Assembly (NCBI GenBank): GCA_023439425.1
Contig: JAEXNZ010000410.1
Location: 1 to 7,584 of the forward strand
DNA from: Pseudomonadota bacterium
GTDB lineage: Bacteria; Pseudomonadota; Gammaproteobacteria; Xanthomonadales; Xanthomonadaceae
Direction of reading: 5' to 3'
DNA length: 7,584 bases
The notes under the pieces were generated by a model. The model had not been told where the DNA came from. It searched no databases and saw only the letters and a list, made by a program, of their open reading frames with translations. Both the position numbers and the translations under genes were made by a program. Within the stretch, counting starts at the first letter, position 1. Each line of letters opens with the position of its first letter. Positions 1 to 6,031 of the stretch are shown one piece after another.

Positions 1-155
1 ATGTGAACGAGATCGTGCTGCGCGAGATGGAAATTCCGCTGTTCGTGGAAGTGCTGAACCACTGCGAAGGCAACCAGAGCCGCGCCGCGGCCATGCTGGG
101 CATTCACCGCGCCACGCTGCGCAAGAAGCTCAAGGAATACGGCATCGCCACCTGA
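1..155 (+). CDS. fis: DNA-binding protein Fis, C-terminal part (5' end outside window)
   Basis: This is the last 50 codons of Fis, the small nucleoid-associated protein that bends DNA and acts as a growth-phase regulator and recombination or transcription cofactor. The frame begins at base 3 and ends at the TGA at 153-155. The visible protein carries the family's C-terminal helix-turn-helix: a dimer-helix stretch (EIPLFVEVLNHCEGNQ) followed by SRAAAMLGIHRATLRKKL and the short tail KEYGIAT. This closely resembles E. coli Fis, which ends in a TLRKKL-type recognition helix and YGMN. The start codon and N-terminal half lie upstream of the window. In related bacteria fis follows dusB and precedes purH. 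Here its downstream neighbour is a convergent gene whose stop codon is only 9 nt away. A Fis-like C-terminal domain of an NtrC-type activator is possible in principle, but the context (purH nearby) and the ending favour true Fis. Confidence 0.9.
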   Translation, partial: VNEIVLREMEIPLFVEVLNHCEGNQSRAAAMLGIHRATLRKKLKEYGIAT

Positions 156-167
156 GGCGGTGCCTCA
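153..167. terminator. Hairpin shared by the convergent ends of fis and the lipid operon
   Basis: TGAGGC-GGT-GCCTCA is a perfect 6-bp inverted repeat with a 3-nt loop. The left arm contains the fis stop codon (153-155) and the right arm contains the stop codon of the minus-strand cytidylyltransferase gene (165-167). Because it is symmetrical it would form in RNA from either direction. Neither strand has a T-run after it, so it is not a canonical intrinsic terminator. It could mark the 3' end of both messages, protect them, or be partly a consequence of two TGA codons facing each other. The structure is seen directly; its function is inferred. Confidence 0.5.
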
Positions 168-1145
168 ACCCCAGAAATACCGCACCAGGTGGAAGAACAC
201 CGGTGCCGCAAAACACACCGAATCCAACCGATCGAGCATGCCGCCATGGCCCTCGATCATGTGGCCCCAGTCCTTGATGCCGCGATCGCGTTTGATCGCC
301 GACATCACCAGGCCACCCCAGAAGCCCATCAGGTTGATCGCCAGCGACATGCCGAATGCCTGCCATGGCGTGAACGGCGTCAGCCACCACAGCGCCGCGC
401 CGAGCGCGCTGGCCGACAGCACCCCGCCGATGAAGCCCTCGACCGTCTTGGACGGTGACAGCTTCGGTGCGATCAGGTGCCGCCCCAGCAGCTTGCCCCA
501 GATGTACTGCAGCACGTCCGAGGACTGCACCACGATCACCAGGAACGCGAACAGCAGCAGGTTGCGCGCCGGCTCCACCCCCTCCAGGCGCAGGTTCAGC
601 AGCGCCGGTACGTGCGAGATGCAGAACACGCAGATCATCAGGCCCCACTGCACCTTGGAGGTACGCTCCAGGTAGTTCGTGGTATCGCCGCCAATGGTGG
701 CCAGGATCGGCAGGAACAGGAACGCGTAGACCGGAATGAGCAGCGTGTACATGCCATACCAGTCGGTCCACACCAGCCAGTACTGCCACGGCAGCACCAC
801 ATAGAACGCAGCCAGCAATGCGTAGTAATCGCCTGCGCGGGTTGGCGTGAGCGTGATGAACTCGCGCAGCGCGAACAGCGACACGATGGCGAACAGCACG
901 ATCACGCCGGTGCGGCCGAAGAAGAACGCCAGCGCCACCACCGCCGCCATCACCCACCATGCGCGGATGCGTGAGACCAGGTTGGCAACCACACTGCTAG
1001 GCGCGTGACGGGTGCGCCAGCGCAGGGTCTCGGCGATCACCGTGGCCACCACCAGCACGGCCGCGATGCCGGCGAACAGCAGGCGCGTCTGCGCGTGGGT
1101 GGAAAGCTGGGCGACCTGCGTGGCGATATCCTGCAGAGCCATCAT
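165..1145 (-). CDS. YnbB-like phosphatidate cytidylyltransferase (CdsA family)
   Basis: A 326-residue polytopic inner-membrane protein of the CDP-diacylglycerol synthase family, which joins CTP and phosphatidate to give CDP-diacylglycerol. About nine hydrophobic segments are visible from residue 22 to the C-terminus. The CdsA signature spans residues 282-308, with SAIKR, KD (291-292), HGG (300-302) and DRLD (305-308); upstream are KLSPSKTVEGFIGG and WGKLLGR. The only mismatch I see to the usual signature is Glu298, where Pro or Gly normally precedes the x-HGG element. It resembles E. coli YnbB more than the housekeeping CdsA, notably in the RIRAWW region and the C-terminal APVFF-RYFWG. The start is the first of two tandem ATGs, with GGAG at 1152-1155 and a 6-nt spacer. 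It overlaps the acyltransferase stop by 4 nt (ATGA), so translation is probably coupled. It is the last gene of the operon and converges on fis. E. coli YnbB has been reported to support synthesis of the glycolipid MPIase; whether that applies here is unknown. Confidence 0.88.
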   Translation of the reverse strand: MMALQDIATQVAQLSTHAQTRLLFAGIAAVLVVATVIAETLRWRTRHAPSSVVANLVSRIRAWWVMAAVVALAFFFGRTGVIVLFAIVSLFALREFITLTPTRAGDYYALLAAFYVVLPWQYWLVWTDWYGMYTLLIPVYAFLFLPILATIGGDTTNYLERTSKVQWGLMICVFCISHVPALLNLRLEGVEPARNLLLFAFLVIVVQSSDVLQYIWGKLLGRHLIAPKLSPSKTVEGFIGGVLSASALGAALWWLTPFTPWQAFGMSLAINLMGFWGGLVMSAIKRDRGIKDWGHMIEGHGGMLDRLDSVCFAAPVFFHLVRYFWG

Positions 1146-1774
1146 GCGCTACTCCGTGCCAGCTGTGGATCCAGTGACATCAGGGCATCGCGTGCCCGGT
1201 CAAGGAACTGCTGCTTGTCCTCGCCGGCATTCAGCCGCAATGGCTCGCCGAAGGTCGTGGTGCACAGCAGTGGCAACGGCAACCAGCGCCCTTTCGGCAT
1301 CACCCGTTTGAGGTTGTCGATCCACACCGGCACGAACTCCAGCTCGGGCCGTTGCCGGGCCAGATGATAGATGCCACTCTTGAACGGCAGCACGCCTTCT
1401 TCCGGGTTGCGGGTTCCCTCGGGGAACAGAATCAGCGAATTGCCCTCATCCACCGCCTGACACAGGCATGCAATGGGATCCTGCTGCCGCGCCGTGCGTT
1501 CGCGCTCGATCAATACGCCGTTGAACACCGCGTGGATCAGATAACGGCGCAGACCATCGCGCTGCCAGTACTCCGCCGCGGCGACCGGACGCACCTGCCG
1601 GCGCAGCTGCACCGGCAGCGACGACCAGATCAGCACGAAGTCGCCATGGCTGGCGTGATTGCCGTAGTACACACGGTGGTCGCTGGAGGGCGCGCAGCCC
1701 TGCCACAGCGCGCGCGCACCGGTCAGGGTGCGGATCGCACCACTGCAGCCCCTTGCCACCACATCAGCCAGCAT
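1142..1774 (-). CDS. PlsC-like lysophospholipid (1-acylglycerol-3-phosphate) acyltransferase
   Basis: A 210-residue acyltransferase of the PlsC/LPLAT family, expected to transfer an acyl chain from acyl-ACP or acyl-CoA to lysophosphatidic acid or a similar acceptor. All four family blocks are present: NHASHGD with catalytic His40 and Asp45 (HX4D); GVLIERER (86-93); LILFPEGTR (114-122); and VPVWI (148-152). There is no clear transmembrane helix, so it is probably a peripheral protein of the inner membrane. Its length is normal to slightly short for the family. The ATG start has a purine-rich GGGGGAA at 1780-1786 and a 5-nt spacer, and no other in-frame start exists after the upstream gene's stop. 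It sits 39 nt after the hypothetical membrane gene and overlaps the cytidylyltransferase by 4 nt, so the enzyme making phosphatidate is followed directly by the one activating it. The four-gene E. coli ynb operon has no such gene, as I recall. The exact acceptor cannot be told from sequence. Confidence 0.87.
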   Translation of the reverse strand: MLADVVARGCSGAIRTLTGARALWQGCAPSSDHRVYYGNHASHGDFVLIWSSLPVQLRRQVRPVAAAEYWQRDGLRRYLIHAVFNGVLIERERTARQQDPIACLCQAVDEGNSLILFPEGTRNPEEGVLPFKSGIYHLARQRPELEFVPVWIDNLKRVMPKGRWLPLPLLCTTTFGEPLRLNAGEDKQQFLDRARDALMSLDPQLARSSA

Positions 1775-1813
1775 CCGCGTTCCCCCGCATCCAGTTGTTC
1801 TCCATGCACCGGC

Positions 1814-2233
1814 TCATCCGCGCAGCCAGATCGCGCAGAGCAGAAGCAGCACCTGCACCATCAGCGCGATGCATTGTCCCCGCAGCAGGGCACGCATGCC
1901 CTGCCAGCGGTCGGCCCAGCTGCGTGGCGTCACTGCCGCTGCGCGCAGCCCCAGCGCCGCCAGTGCCGCATCCAGCCGCGCCGGGTCGTCATCGTTCCCG
2001 CTGGCCGCAAAACCCTTGAGCAGCGCGTGATCGAAGTTCACCCGTAGCGCGTAGCCAGCCTGCACTGCACCGGCAAACAGCGAGAACAGGGCGAACGCAC
2101 TGGAAAGCGTGGTCAGCGGCCACAGGCACAACAGCAGCAGCGCGGCACCAGCACACAGCCACGCCACCGCCGACAGCGATCGCCCTTGGCGGAGCACTGC
2201 GGCCATGGTGTGTATCTGCATCATCTCGCTCAT
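1814..2233 (-). CDS. Small membrane protein of unknown function in the lipid operon
   Basis: A 139-residue protein I do not recognise. It has two adjacent hydrophobic segments (about residues 21-40 and 42-64), a central soluble stretch of roughly 50 residues with an acidic patch (NDDDPARLD, 80-88), and a third hydrophobic segment near the C-terminus (about 119-137). No signal-peptide cleavage site or catalytic motif is evident. The ATG overlaps the stop of the PAP2/phosphatase gene by 4 nt (ATGA) and has AGGTG at 2239-2243 with a 5-nt spacer, so it is very likely translated. Placement inside a tight operon of lipid enzymes suggests an accessory, scaffolding or transport-related role for the same product; that is inference only. 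The open frame, tight coupling and ordinary composition argue against a spurious ORF. Confidence 0.75.
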   Translation of the reverse strand: MSEMMQIHTMAAVLRQGRSLSAVAWLCAGAALLLLCLWPLTTLSSAFALFSLFAGAVQAGYALRVNFDHALLKGFAASGNDDDPARLDAALAALGLRAAAVTPRSWADRWQGMRALLRGQCIALMVQVLLLLCAIWLRG

Positions 2234-3561
2234 GCGTTCACCTGCAGCGGTCCGTGTGCTTCCGGCAGGCGGATCGCTTCATCGATGGCACGACGATGCC
2301 GCGCCGCAAGCACAATCCACGGGCAATCCTGGGCCAGCAGGGCCACGGCCTTGTCGGCACTGTCGGCGCGCCCACTCAGACACAACCAGGTCGCCAGTGC
2401 GGCCGCGCTGCGCGAGTAGCCCAGTGCGCAGCACACCAGCACGCTGCCGCGTCGATGACCATGGCCGATGGCTTCGGCGGCCCGGCGCAGCGCTACGGGT
2501 GCGGGCGTTGCCAGATCCAGCATCGGCACGTGGCGGTAATGGCGAACCCGCCCGCGGAACGGCAGTTCGGCGCAGACGTCCACCACGGTCACCGGCTGCA
2601 ACGCAGCGCCCGCTTCCGGCAGGCGACCGAGCCAGACGCCGTCCACGACCTGCTGCGGCTGCGGCGCACGCCGCGTCCACCAGCGCGAATTGCACCACGC
2701 TGCCAGCAGATACGGTGCCAGCAGCCAGCTGGCGGCCATGCTCAGACGGCCATCTTCCTGTTTCTGGAACACGGCAGTGCCCAGGCCGGCATAGGCCAGC
2801 GCCACCAGCGCCAGCGACAGTGCGGGCCACCCCAGCCACAGCGCCCAACCGCCCAGCTGCAGTGCCAACGCTGCGCACCCCGCACTGCCGAGCGCGTACA
2901 GCACCGCGAGTTTCCAGCGCACAGGATCCCGCGCAGCCCGCCATGTCGCCAGCGGCGAGCGCGCCTCAATCGGCCACAGCCACACGCACAGCCACCCCAC
3001 CGCCACGCCGGTGGGCACGTCAATGAAATGGTGCTGCCAAGTGGTCAGCACCGACAGCCCGATCAGGCCGAACCACACATGCAGTGCCGCCCGCCACCAC
3101 CCCTGCAGATGCTGCTGGTAGCGCACCCACAGCACAACCAGCAGCACGATGTGCAGCGAAGGTGCCTGGTTGAACGGCTTGTCGAAGCCCAGCAGCACGT
3201 CGAACAGCCAGCCGAACACGCCGCCGGTTTCCGGCCGTTCCAGGCTGAAGCGCAGCGGCCACAGCAGGAAACACGTCACCGACAGCAGCTGCGCCGTCAG
3301 CAGCCGCCGCGCGTGCGCATCCAGCTCGGCGCGGTAGGTGCAGATGAAGAACGAGGCCACGTAGAACAGGTCGATGGACCAGTACGGCACAATGGTCCAG
3401 GCCTGGAACGGGATGCGCGCCTCCCATCCAAACACGATGGAGGGCACGAACGCCTGCAGCGAGGCCATGTGATTGGCGAAGCCGTAGCTGAGGAAGAAGA
3501 ACGGCCCCAGCACGGCCAGCCACAGCAGCGCGCGTCGCCACGGGCGCGCGCTCTCAGCCAT
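2230..3561 (-). CDS. YnbD-like PAP2 phosphatase fused to a dual-specificity phosphatase
   Basis: A 443-residue inner-membrane fusion of two unrelated phosphatase folds. Residues 1 to about 200 form a PAP2 domain of the Aur1/inositol-phosphotransferase-like type, with six hydrophobic segments and the motifs NQAPSLH (131-137) and TTWQHHFIDVPTG (173-185); the expected catalytic His137, His177 and Asp181 are present. Three or so further hydrophobic stretches (about 216-290) lead to a C-terminal cysteine-phosphatase domain (about 305-435) with CX5R: CALGYSR, Cys378 nucleophile and Arg384. The His that often precedes the catalytic Cys is Cys377 here. The architecture and length match E. coli YnbD. 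Either domain could remove phosphate from a lipid such as a phosphatidyl-alcohol phosphate; mitochondrial PTPMT1, which dephosphorylates phosphatidylglycerophosphate, shows a cysteine phosphatase can do this. The start overlaps the hydrolase/methyltransferase stop by 8 nt and its own Shine-Dalgarno is weak, suggesting coupled translation. The true substrate, and which face the second domain lies on, are not determined. Confidence 0.87.
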   Translation of the reverse strand: MAESARPWRRALLWLAVLGPFFFLSYGFANHMASLQAFVPSIVFGWEARIPFQAWTIVPYWSIDLFYVASFFICTYRAELDAHARRLLTAQLLSVTCFLLWPLRFSLERPETGGVFGWLFDVLLGFDKPFNQAPSLHIVLLVVLWVRYQQHLQGWWRAALHVWFGLIGLSVLTTWQHHFIDVPTGVAVGWLCVWLWPIEARSPLATWRAARDPVRWKLAVLYALGSAGCAALALQLGGWALWLGWPALSLALVALAYAGLGTAVFQKQEDGRLSMAASWLLAPYLLAAWCNSRWWTRRAPQPQQVVDGVWLGRLPEAGAALQPVTVVDVCAELPFRGRVRHYRHVPMLDLATPAPVALRRAAEAIGHGHRRGSVLVCCALGYSRSAAALATWLCLSGRADSADKAVALLAQDCPWIVLAARHRRAIDEAIRLPEAHGPLQVNA

Positions 3562-5311
3562 GGGTCACCCGGCGTGCCAGTGAGACGGTGAAGATGCCGA
3601 ACGCATCGATGCGCTGCTCGACCTTTTCAAAGCCGGCCAGCCGCACCAGCTCGTCCATTTCCTGCTGGGTCCGCCGCCGCATCACCCATGCCGCACCTTC
3701 GCGGTGGCTGGTGAGTGCGCGCGCGATGAACTCCAGCTGCGGGTGCCACGGTTGGCCGGTGTAAACCAGGTAGCCGCCGTCGCGCATCGCGGCGGCAATG
3801 CCCTGCAGCGAACGTGACACCGCATCGTTATCGGCGAACAGTTCATACAGGCCCGACACAATCGACAACGTCGGTGCTACCGGCAACGCGGCGAGCGATG
3901 GCGCATCGAAGGCGTCGCCCTGTTCGAAGGTGGCGATGTCGTCCGCCTTGAACTGGCGGATCAGCGCCCTGCCCTGTTCCACATTGAGCGGGCTGAAGTC
4001 ACGTAGCTGGATGGAGTCCGCGCGTTGCTCGCCCTGGGCCAGGTCATCGAGCGCGTAGCGGCCATGACCGGCGGCCACGTCCAGCACCCGCACCGGCAGA
4101 CCTTCGGCGCGCAGGCGCTGGGCCCCCGACTGCAGCAGTTCGCGCACATGGCTGCGACGGATACGGATACCGCGCCAGCCGATGGCGTCCAGGTAGTTGC
4201 GGTCAACCAACCGACCCAGCGGACCGCCGCCGCGCGCCTCATTGCGGTAGATGTAATCCAGCGTGCTGCCCGAATCGAAACCGGTCTGCAGCCCCAGCGC
4301 GATGCCTTCGGAGAGGTTGCCGCCGAAGCGCAGCCCCGCGCGGGTGAAGCGCCAGTACAGGTCCTGCAGGCTGTTGCGCTGTGGCGGCCAGGCCAGCACC
4401 TCGGCCTCGTTGAAGGTCGGCCCCTGCCGATGCGCATCGCGCAGGCTCGGTCGTACCAGCGGTGCGGCGAAGCGTTCGCCGAGGAAGCGGCGGATGGCGG
4501 CGATAGCGGGTGCGCGATCGCGTTCGCCCAGCGTGTCGTGGAAGAAGCCGGGCAGCAGGTGACGTTCCTTCACCGGGCTGGACAGGCGCTCGTAAAAGCG
4601 GTCCTGGGGTGCGCGATGCACCACGAAGTCCGAACCCGACACCAGCAGCTGGGTCGGCACGGTGATCGCCTGCGCATCGCCGACCACGCGTTCGGCGGCC
4701 TCGTACAGACCGAGCAGCACCCGCACCGAGATCGGCCGGGTGATCAGCGGATCAGTGCGGTAGCTCTCGACGCGTGCCGGATCATGGGTCAGCCACTGCG
4801 GCTTGACGTAGCTGTTGACGAAGAAGTTGCCGCGCAGCTTCTGCATCAGCTTCAACCCGGGCACCGCCAACGGCACGTACAGCTTCACCTTGAATGCCGG
4901 CGACGCCAGCACCAGCGCCCGCAGCGGCGGCGCGTAATCGTGCACCCAGGTGGCCGCCACCACGGCACCGACGCTCTGCGCGACGATGGCGATGTCTTCC
5001 ACCGCGATGCCGTGCTGCTCGCCGATCAGCGCGATGAAACGGTCGAGGTCGCGCACCAGGGCATCAAAACCCGGCGCATCGCCGCGGACGCCGGGCGAAC
5101 GGCCATTGCCGCGCGCATCCCAGGCGAACACCGCCGCATCCGGCATATCCAGCTCATCCACCAGGTGAACCACCCGGCCCGAGTGCTCATGGCCCCGGTG
5201 CAGCAGGACGACGGCCTTGGCCGGGGTGCTTCCGGTGGTGGCCGGCCAGTACCGGTAAAACAGCTCCTGGCCATCAAAACTGTGAAACGTCAGCTGTTCC
5301 TCTACGCGCAT
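3554..5311 (-). CDS. YnbC-like alpha/beta hydrolase fused to a SAM-dependent methyltransferase
   Basis: A 585-residue soluble-looking fusion, apparently the same size as E. coli YnbC. Residues about 8-280 are an alpha/beta hydrolase of the monoglyceride-lipase-like Hydrolase_4 (S33) type: VVLLHRG (34-40) for the oxyanion region, WDARGNGRS (64-72), nucleophile Ser113 in AQSVG, Asp228 in SGSD and His258 in PGFFHD. The nucleophile elbow has Ala where GxSxG has its first Gly. A linker with aromatic and charged residues (315-390) leads to a class I methyltransferase of the Methyltransf_20 type: motif I VLDVAAGHGRY (409-419), RDFSP (437-441) after the next strand, and QGDAFD (464-469). No signal peptide is visible, so it is probably cytoplasmic and acts at the membrane surface. 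The start has GGAG at 5318-5321 with a 6-nt spacer. It lies 37 nt after the CDP-alcohol transferase and overlaps the next gene by 8 nt. Likely role: deacylating and/or methylating the operon's lipid product (inference). No frameshift or gap is seen, so the fusion is genuine. Confidence 0.87.
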   Translation of the reverse strand: MRVEEQLTFHSFDGQELFYRYWPATTGSTPAKAVVLLHRGHEHSGRVVHLVDELDMPDAAVFAWDARGNGRSPGVRGDAPGFDALVRDLDRFIALIGEQHGIAVEDIAIVAQSVGAVVAATWVHDYAPPLRALVLASPAFKVKLYVPLAVPGLKLMQKLRGNFFVNSYVKPQWLTHDPARVESYRTDPLITRPISVRVLLGLYEAAERVVGDAQAITVPTQLLVSGSDFVVHRAPQDRFYERLSSPVKERHLLPGFFHDTLGERDRAPAIAAIRRFLGERFAAPLVRPSLRDAHRQGPTFNEAEVLAWPPQRNSLQDLYWRFTRAGLRFGGNLSEGIALGLQTGFDSGSTLDYIYRNEARGGGPLGRLVDRNYLDAIGWRGIRIRRSHVRELLQSGAQRLRAEGLPVRVLDVAAGHGRYALDDLAQGEQRADSIQLRDFSPLNVEQGRALIRQFKADDIATFEQGDAFDAPSLAALPVAPTLSIVSGLYELFADNDAVSRSLQGIAAAMRDGGYLVYTGQPWHPQLEFIARALTSHREGAAWVMRRRTQQEMDELVRLAGFEKVEQRIDAFGIFTVSLARRVTHG

Positions 5312-5348
5312 GCATCACTCCGTTGTGCAGCCAGCGGTATGGGGCCGG

Positions 5349-5954
5349 TCAGCCCGCTTCCGCCAATCCATTGCGTACCCGTCGCCAGGTGGTCAGCGCA
5401 CACAGTGCCGCTGCCGCCCAGGCCACGTAGCCCACCCAGTCCCCGTCCAGCCAGCCCAGGGCCAAGCCACATCCTGTCACGCCGATCACAAAAGCACGAT
5501 CACTTTTGCCCATCGGGCCGTCGTAGCGCCGGCTGGCCCCGACCATCAGACCCAGCACCCCGGCGTATTCGCACAACGCGGCCGCCCAGGTCAGGGCCCA
5601 CAGGGCGGTGACCGACACGCCGGGCACGCTGAGCAGACTGAGGTACAGGGCCGCGTCGGCGATGACGTCGCAGAGCTCGTTGAGATAGGCCCCGAGCCGG
5701 GACTGCTGGCCGAACTCCCGCGCCAGCATGCCGTCCACGGCGTTCAGGGCCATGCGCAGCAGCATCCAGCCGGGCAGCAGCAGATACAGCAGCGGATGCG
5801 CCGGAGCCATGACGTAAACGGCCCAAGCCACGCCCAGCGAGACCAGCGCTGCGGCCACGGTCACCGCATTGGCGGTCACCCCGGCCTTGTACAAGGCCCC
5901 CACGGCCGGCCGCAGCAGGTCCTGAAAACGTCCTTTCAATGCATAGATCGACAC
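5349..5954 (-). CDS. YnbA-like CDP-alcohol phosphatidyltransferase with D-to-N motif changes
   Basis: A 201-residue inner-membrane protein with about six hydrophobic segments, of the family that transfers a phosphatidyl group from a CDP-lipid to an alcohol (PgsA, PssA and cardiolipin or inositol-type enzymes). The family motif DxxDGxxAR(x8)GxxxDxxxD aligns without gaps to residues 71-96: NAVDGMLAR, then Gly88, LNELCD. Asp74, Gly75, Ala78, Arg79, Gly88 and the last Asp96 are kept, but the first and third Asp are Asn71 and Asn92 (AAC codons at 5744-5742 and 5681-5679). As I recall E. coli YnbA has the same two Asn, so this is probably a subfamily trait, not decay. The start is a GTG preceded by AAAGGA at 5958-5963, with a short 3-nt spacer. 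The resulting N-terminus (MSIYALKGRFQDLLRP) resembles that of YnbA, which supports this start, and the next internal Met is residue 49. First gene of the operon, divergent from purH. The alcohol substrate is unknown. Confidence 0.87.
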   Translation of the reverse strand: MSIYALKGRFQDLLRPAVGALYKAGVTANAVTVAAALVSLGVAWAVYVMAPAHPLLYLLLPGWMLLRMALNAVDGMLAREFGQQSRLGAYLNELCDVIADAALYLSLLSVPGVSVTALWALTWAAALCEYAGVLGLMVGASRRYDGPMGKSDRAFVIGVTGCGLALGWLDGDWVGYVAWAAAALCALTTWRRVRNGLAEAG

Positions 5955-6031
5955 GAATCCTTTCCCGCGGTCGAAGGCAGATGCTGCACAGCCTACAATA
6001 TGGGCCCGCTCCGCTTCGAACTGCCGCCCCC
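5955..6031. promoter_or_regulatory. Divergent intergenic region between the lipid operon and purH
   Basis: These 77 nt separate the GTG of the minus-strand operon from the ATG of purH and must hold at least part of both control regions. On the plus strand TACAAT (5994-5999) is a 5-of-6 match to a sigma-70 -10 box. The best -35 at 17-nt spacing is TCGAAG (5971-5976), which is weak. This would give a short purH leader of about 25 nt. On the minus strand I found no convincing promoter, so the operon may use an atypical one or one lying inside purH. An imperfect palindrome with GCC/GGC ends (5991-6005) covers the purH -10 box. Confidence 0.45.
5994..5999 (+). promoter_or_regulatory. Probable -10 element of purH
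   Basis: TACAAT stands out as AT-rich in very GC-rich surroundings, 32 nt before the purH ATG. It differs from TATAAT at one base. The matching -35 is poor, so an activator or extended contacts may be needed. Position and sequence are seen directly; promoter activity is inferred. Confidence 0.45.

Noticed and set aside
153..190. Canonical rho-independent terminator between fis and the operon
   Set aside because: The hairpin is real, but neither strand shows the following T-run, so I list it as a hairpin with possible 3'-end function only.
130..960. A 276-codon minus-strand frame overlapping the cytidylyltransferase in another frame
   Set aside because: It is rich in Gly, Arg, Ala and Val with no motif, extends past the real stop into fis, and competes with a frame holding the full CdsA signature.
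2254..3591. A 445-codon plus-strand open frame opposite the PAP2/phosphatase gene
   Set aside because: Composition is dominated by Gln, His, Arg and Pro, with no hydrophobic pattern or motif. It is the mirror of a membrane protein gene in GC-rich DNA.
4025..5611. A 528-codon plus-strand open frame opposite the hydrolase/methyltransferase gene
   Set aside because: The translation is rich in Gln, His, Arg and Ala with no domain motifs and crosses two real genes and their gap. The minus-strand frame carries intact catalytic motifs.
165..5954. An anti-phage defence or toxin island
   Set aside because: A hydrolase, phosphatases and a membrane protein together can suggest defence, but there is no nucleotide cyclase, TIR, nuclease, ATPase, integrase or toxin-antitoxin pair, and every recognised domain fits lipid metabolism. 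The E. coli ynb operon is a better match.
5955..6031. Purine riboswitch or long structured leader before purH
   Set aside because: The region is only 77 nt, the probable leader about 25 nt, and no aptamer-like paired core or terminator stem is visible.
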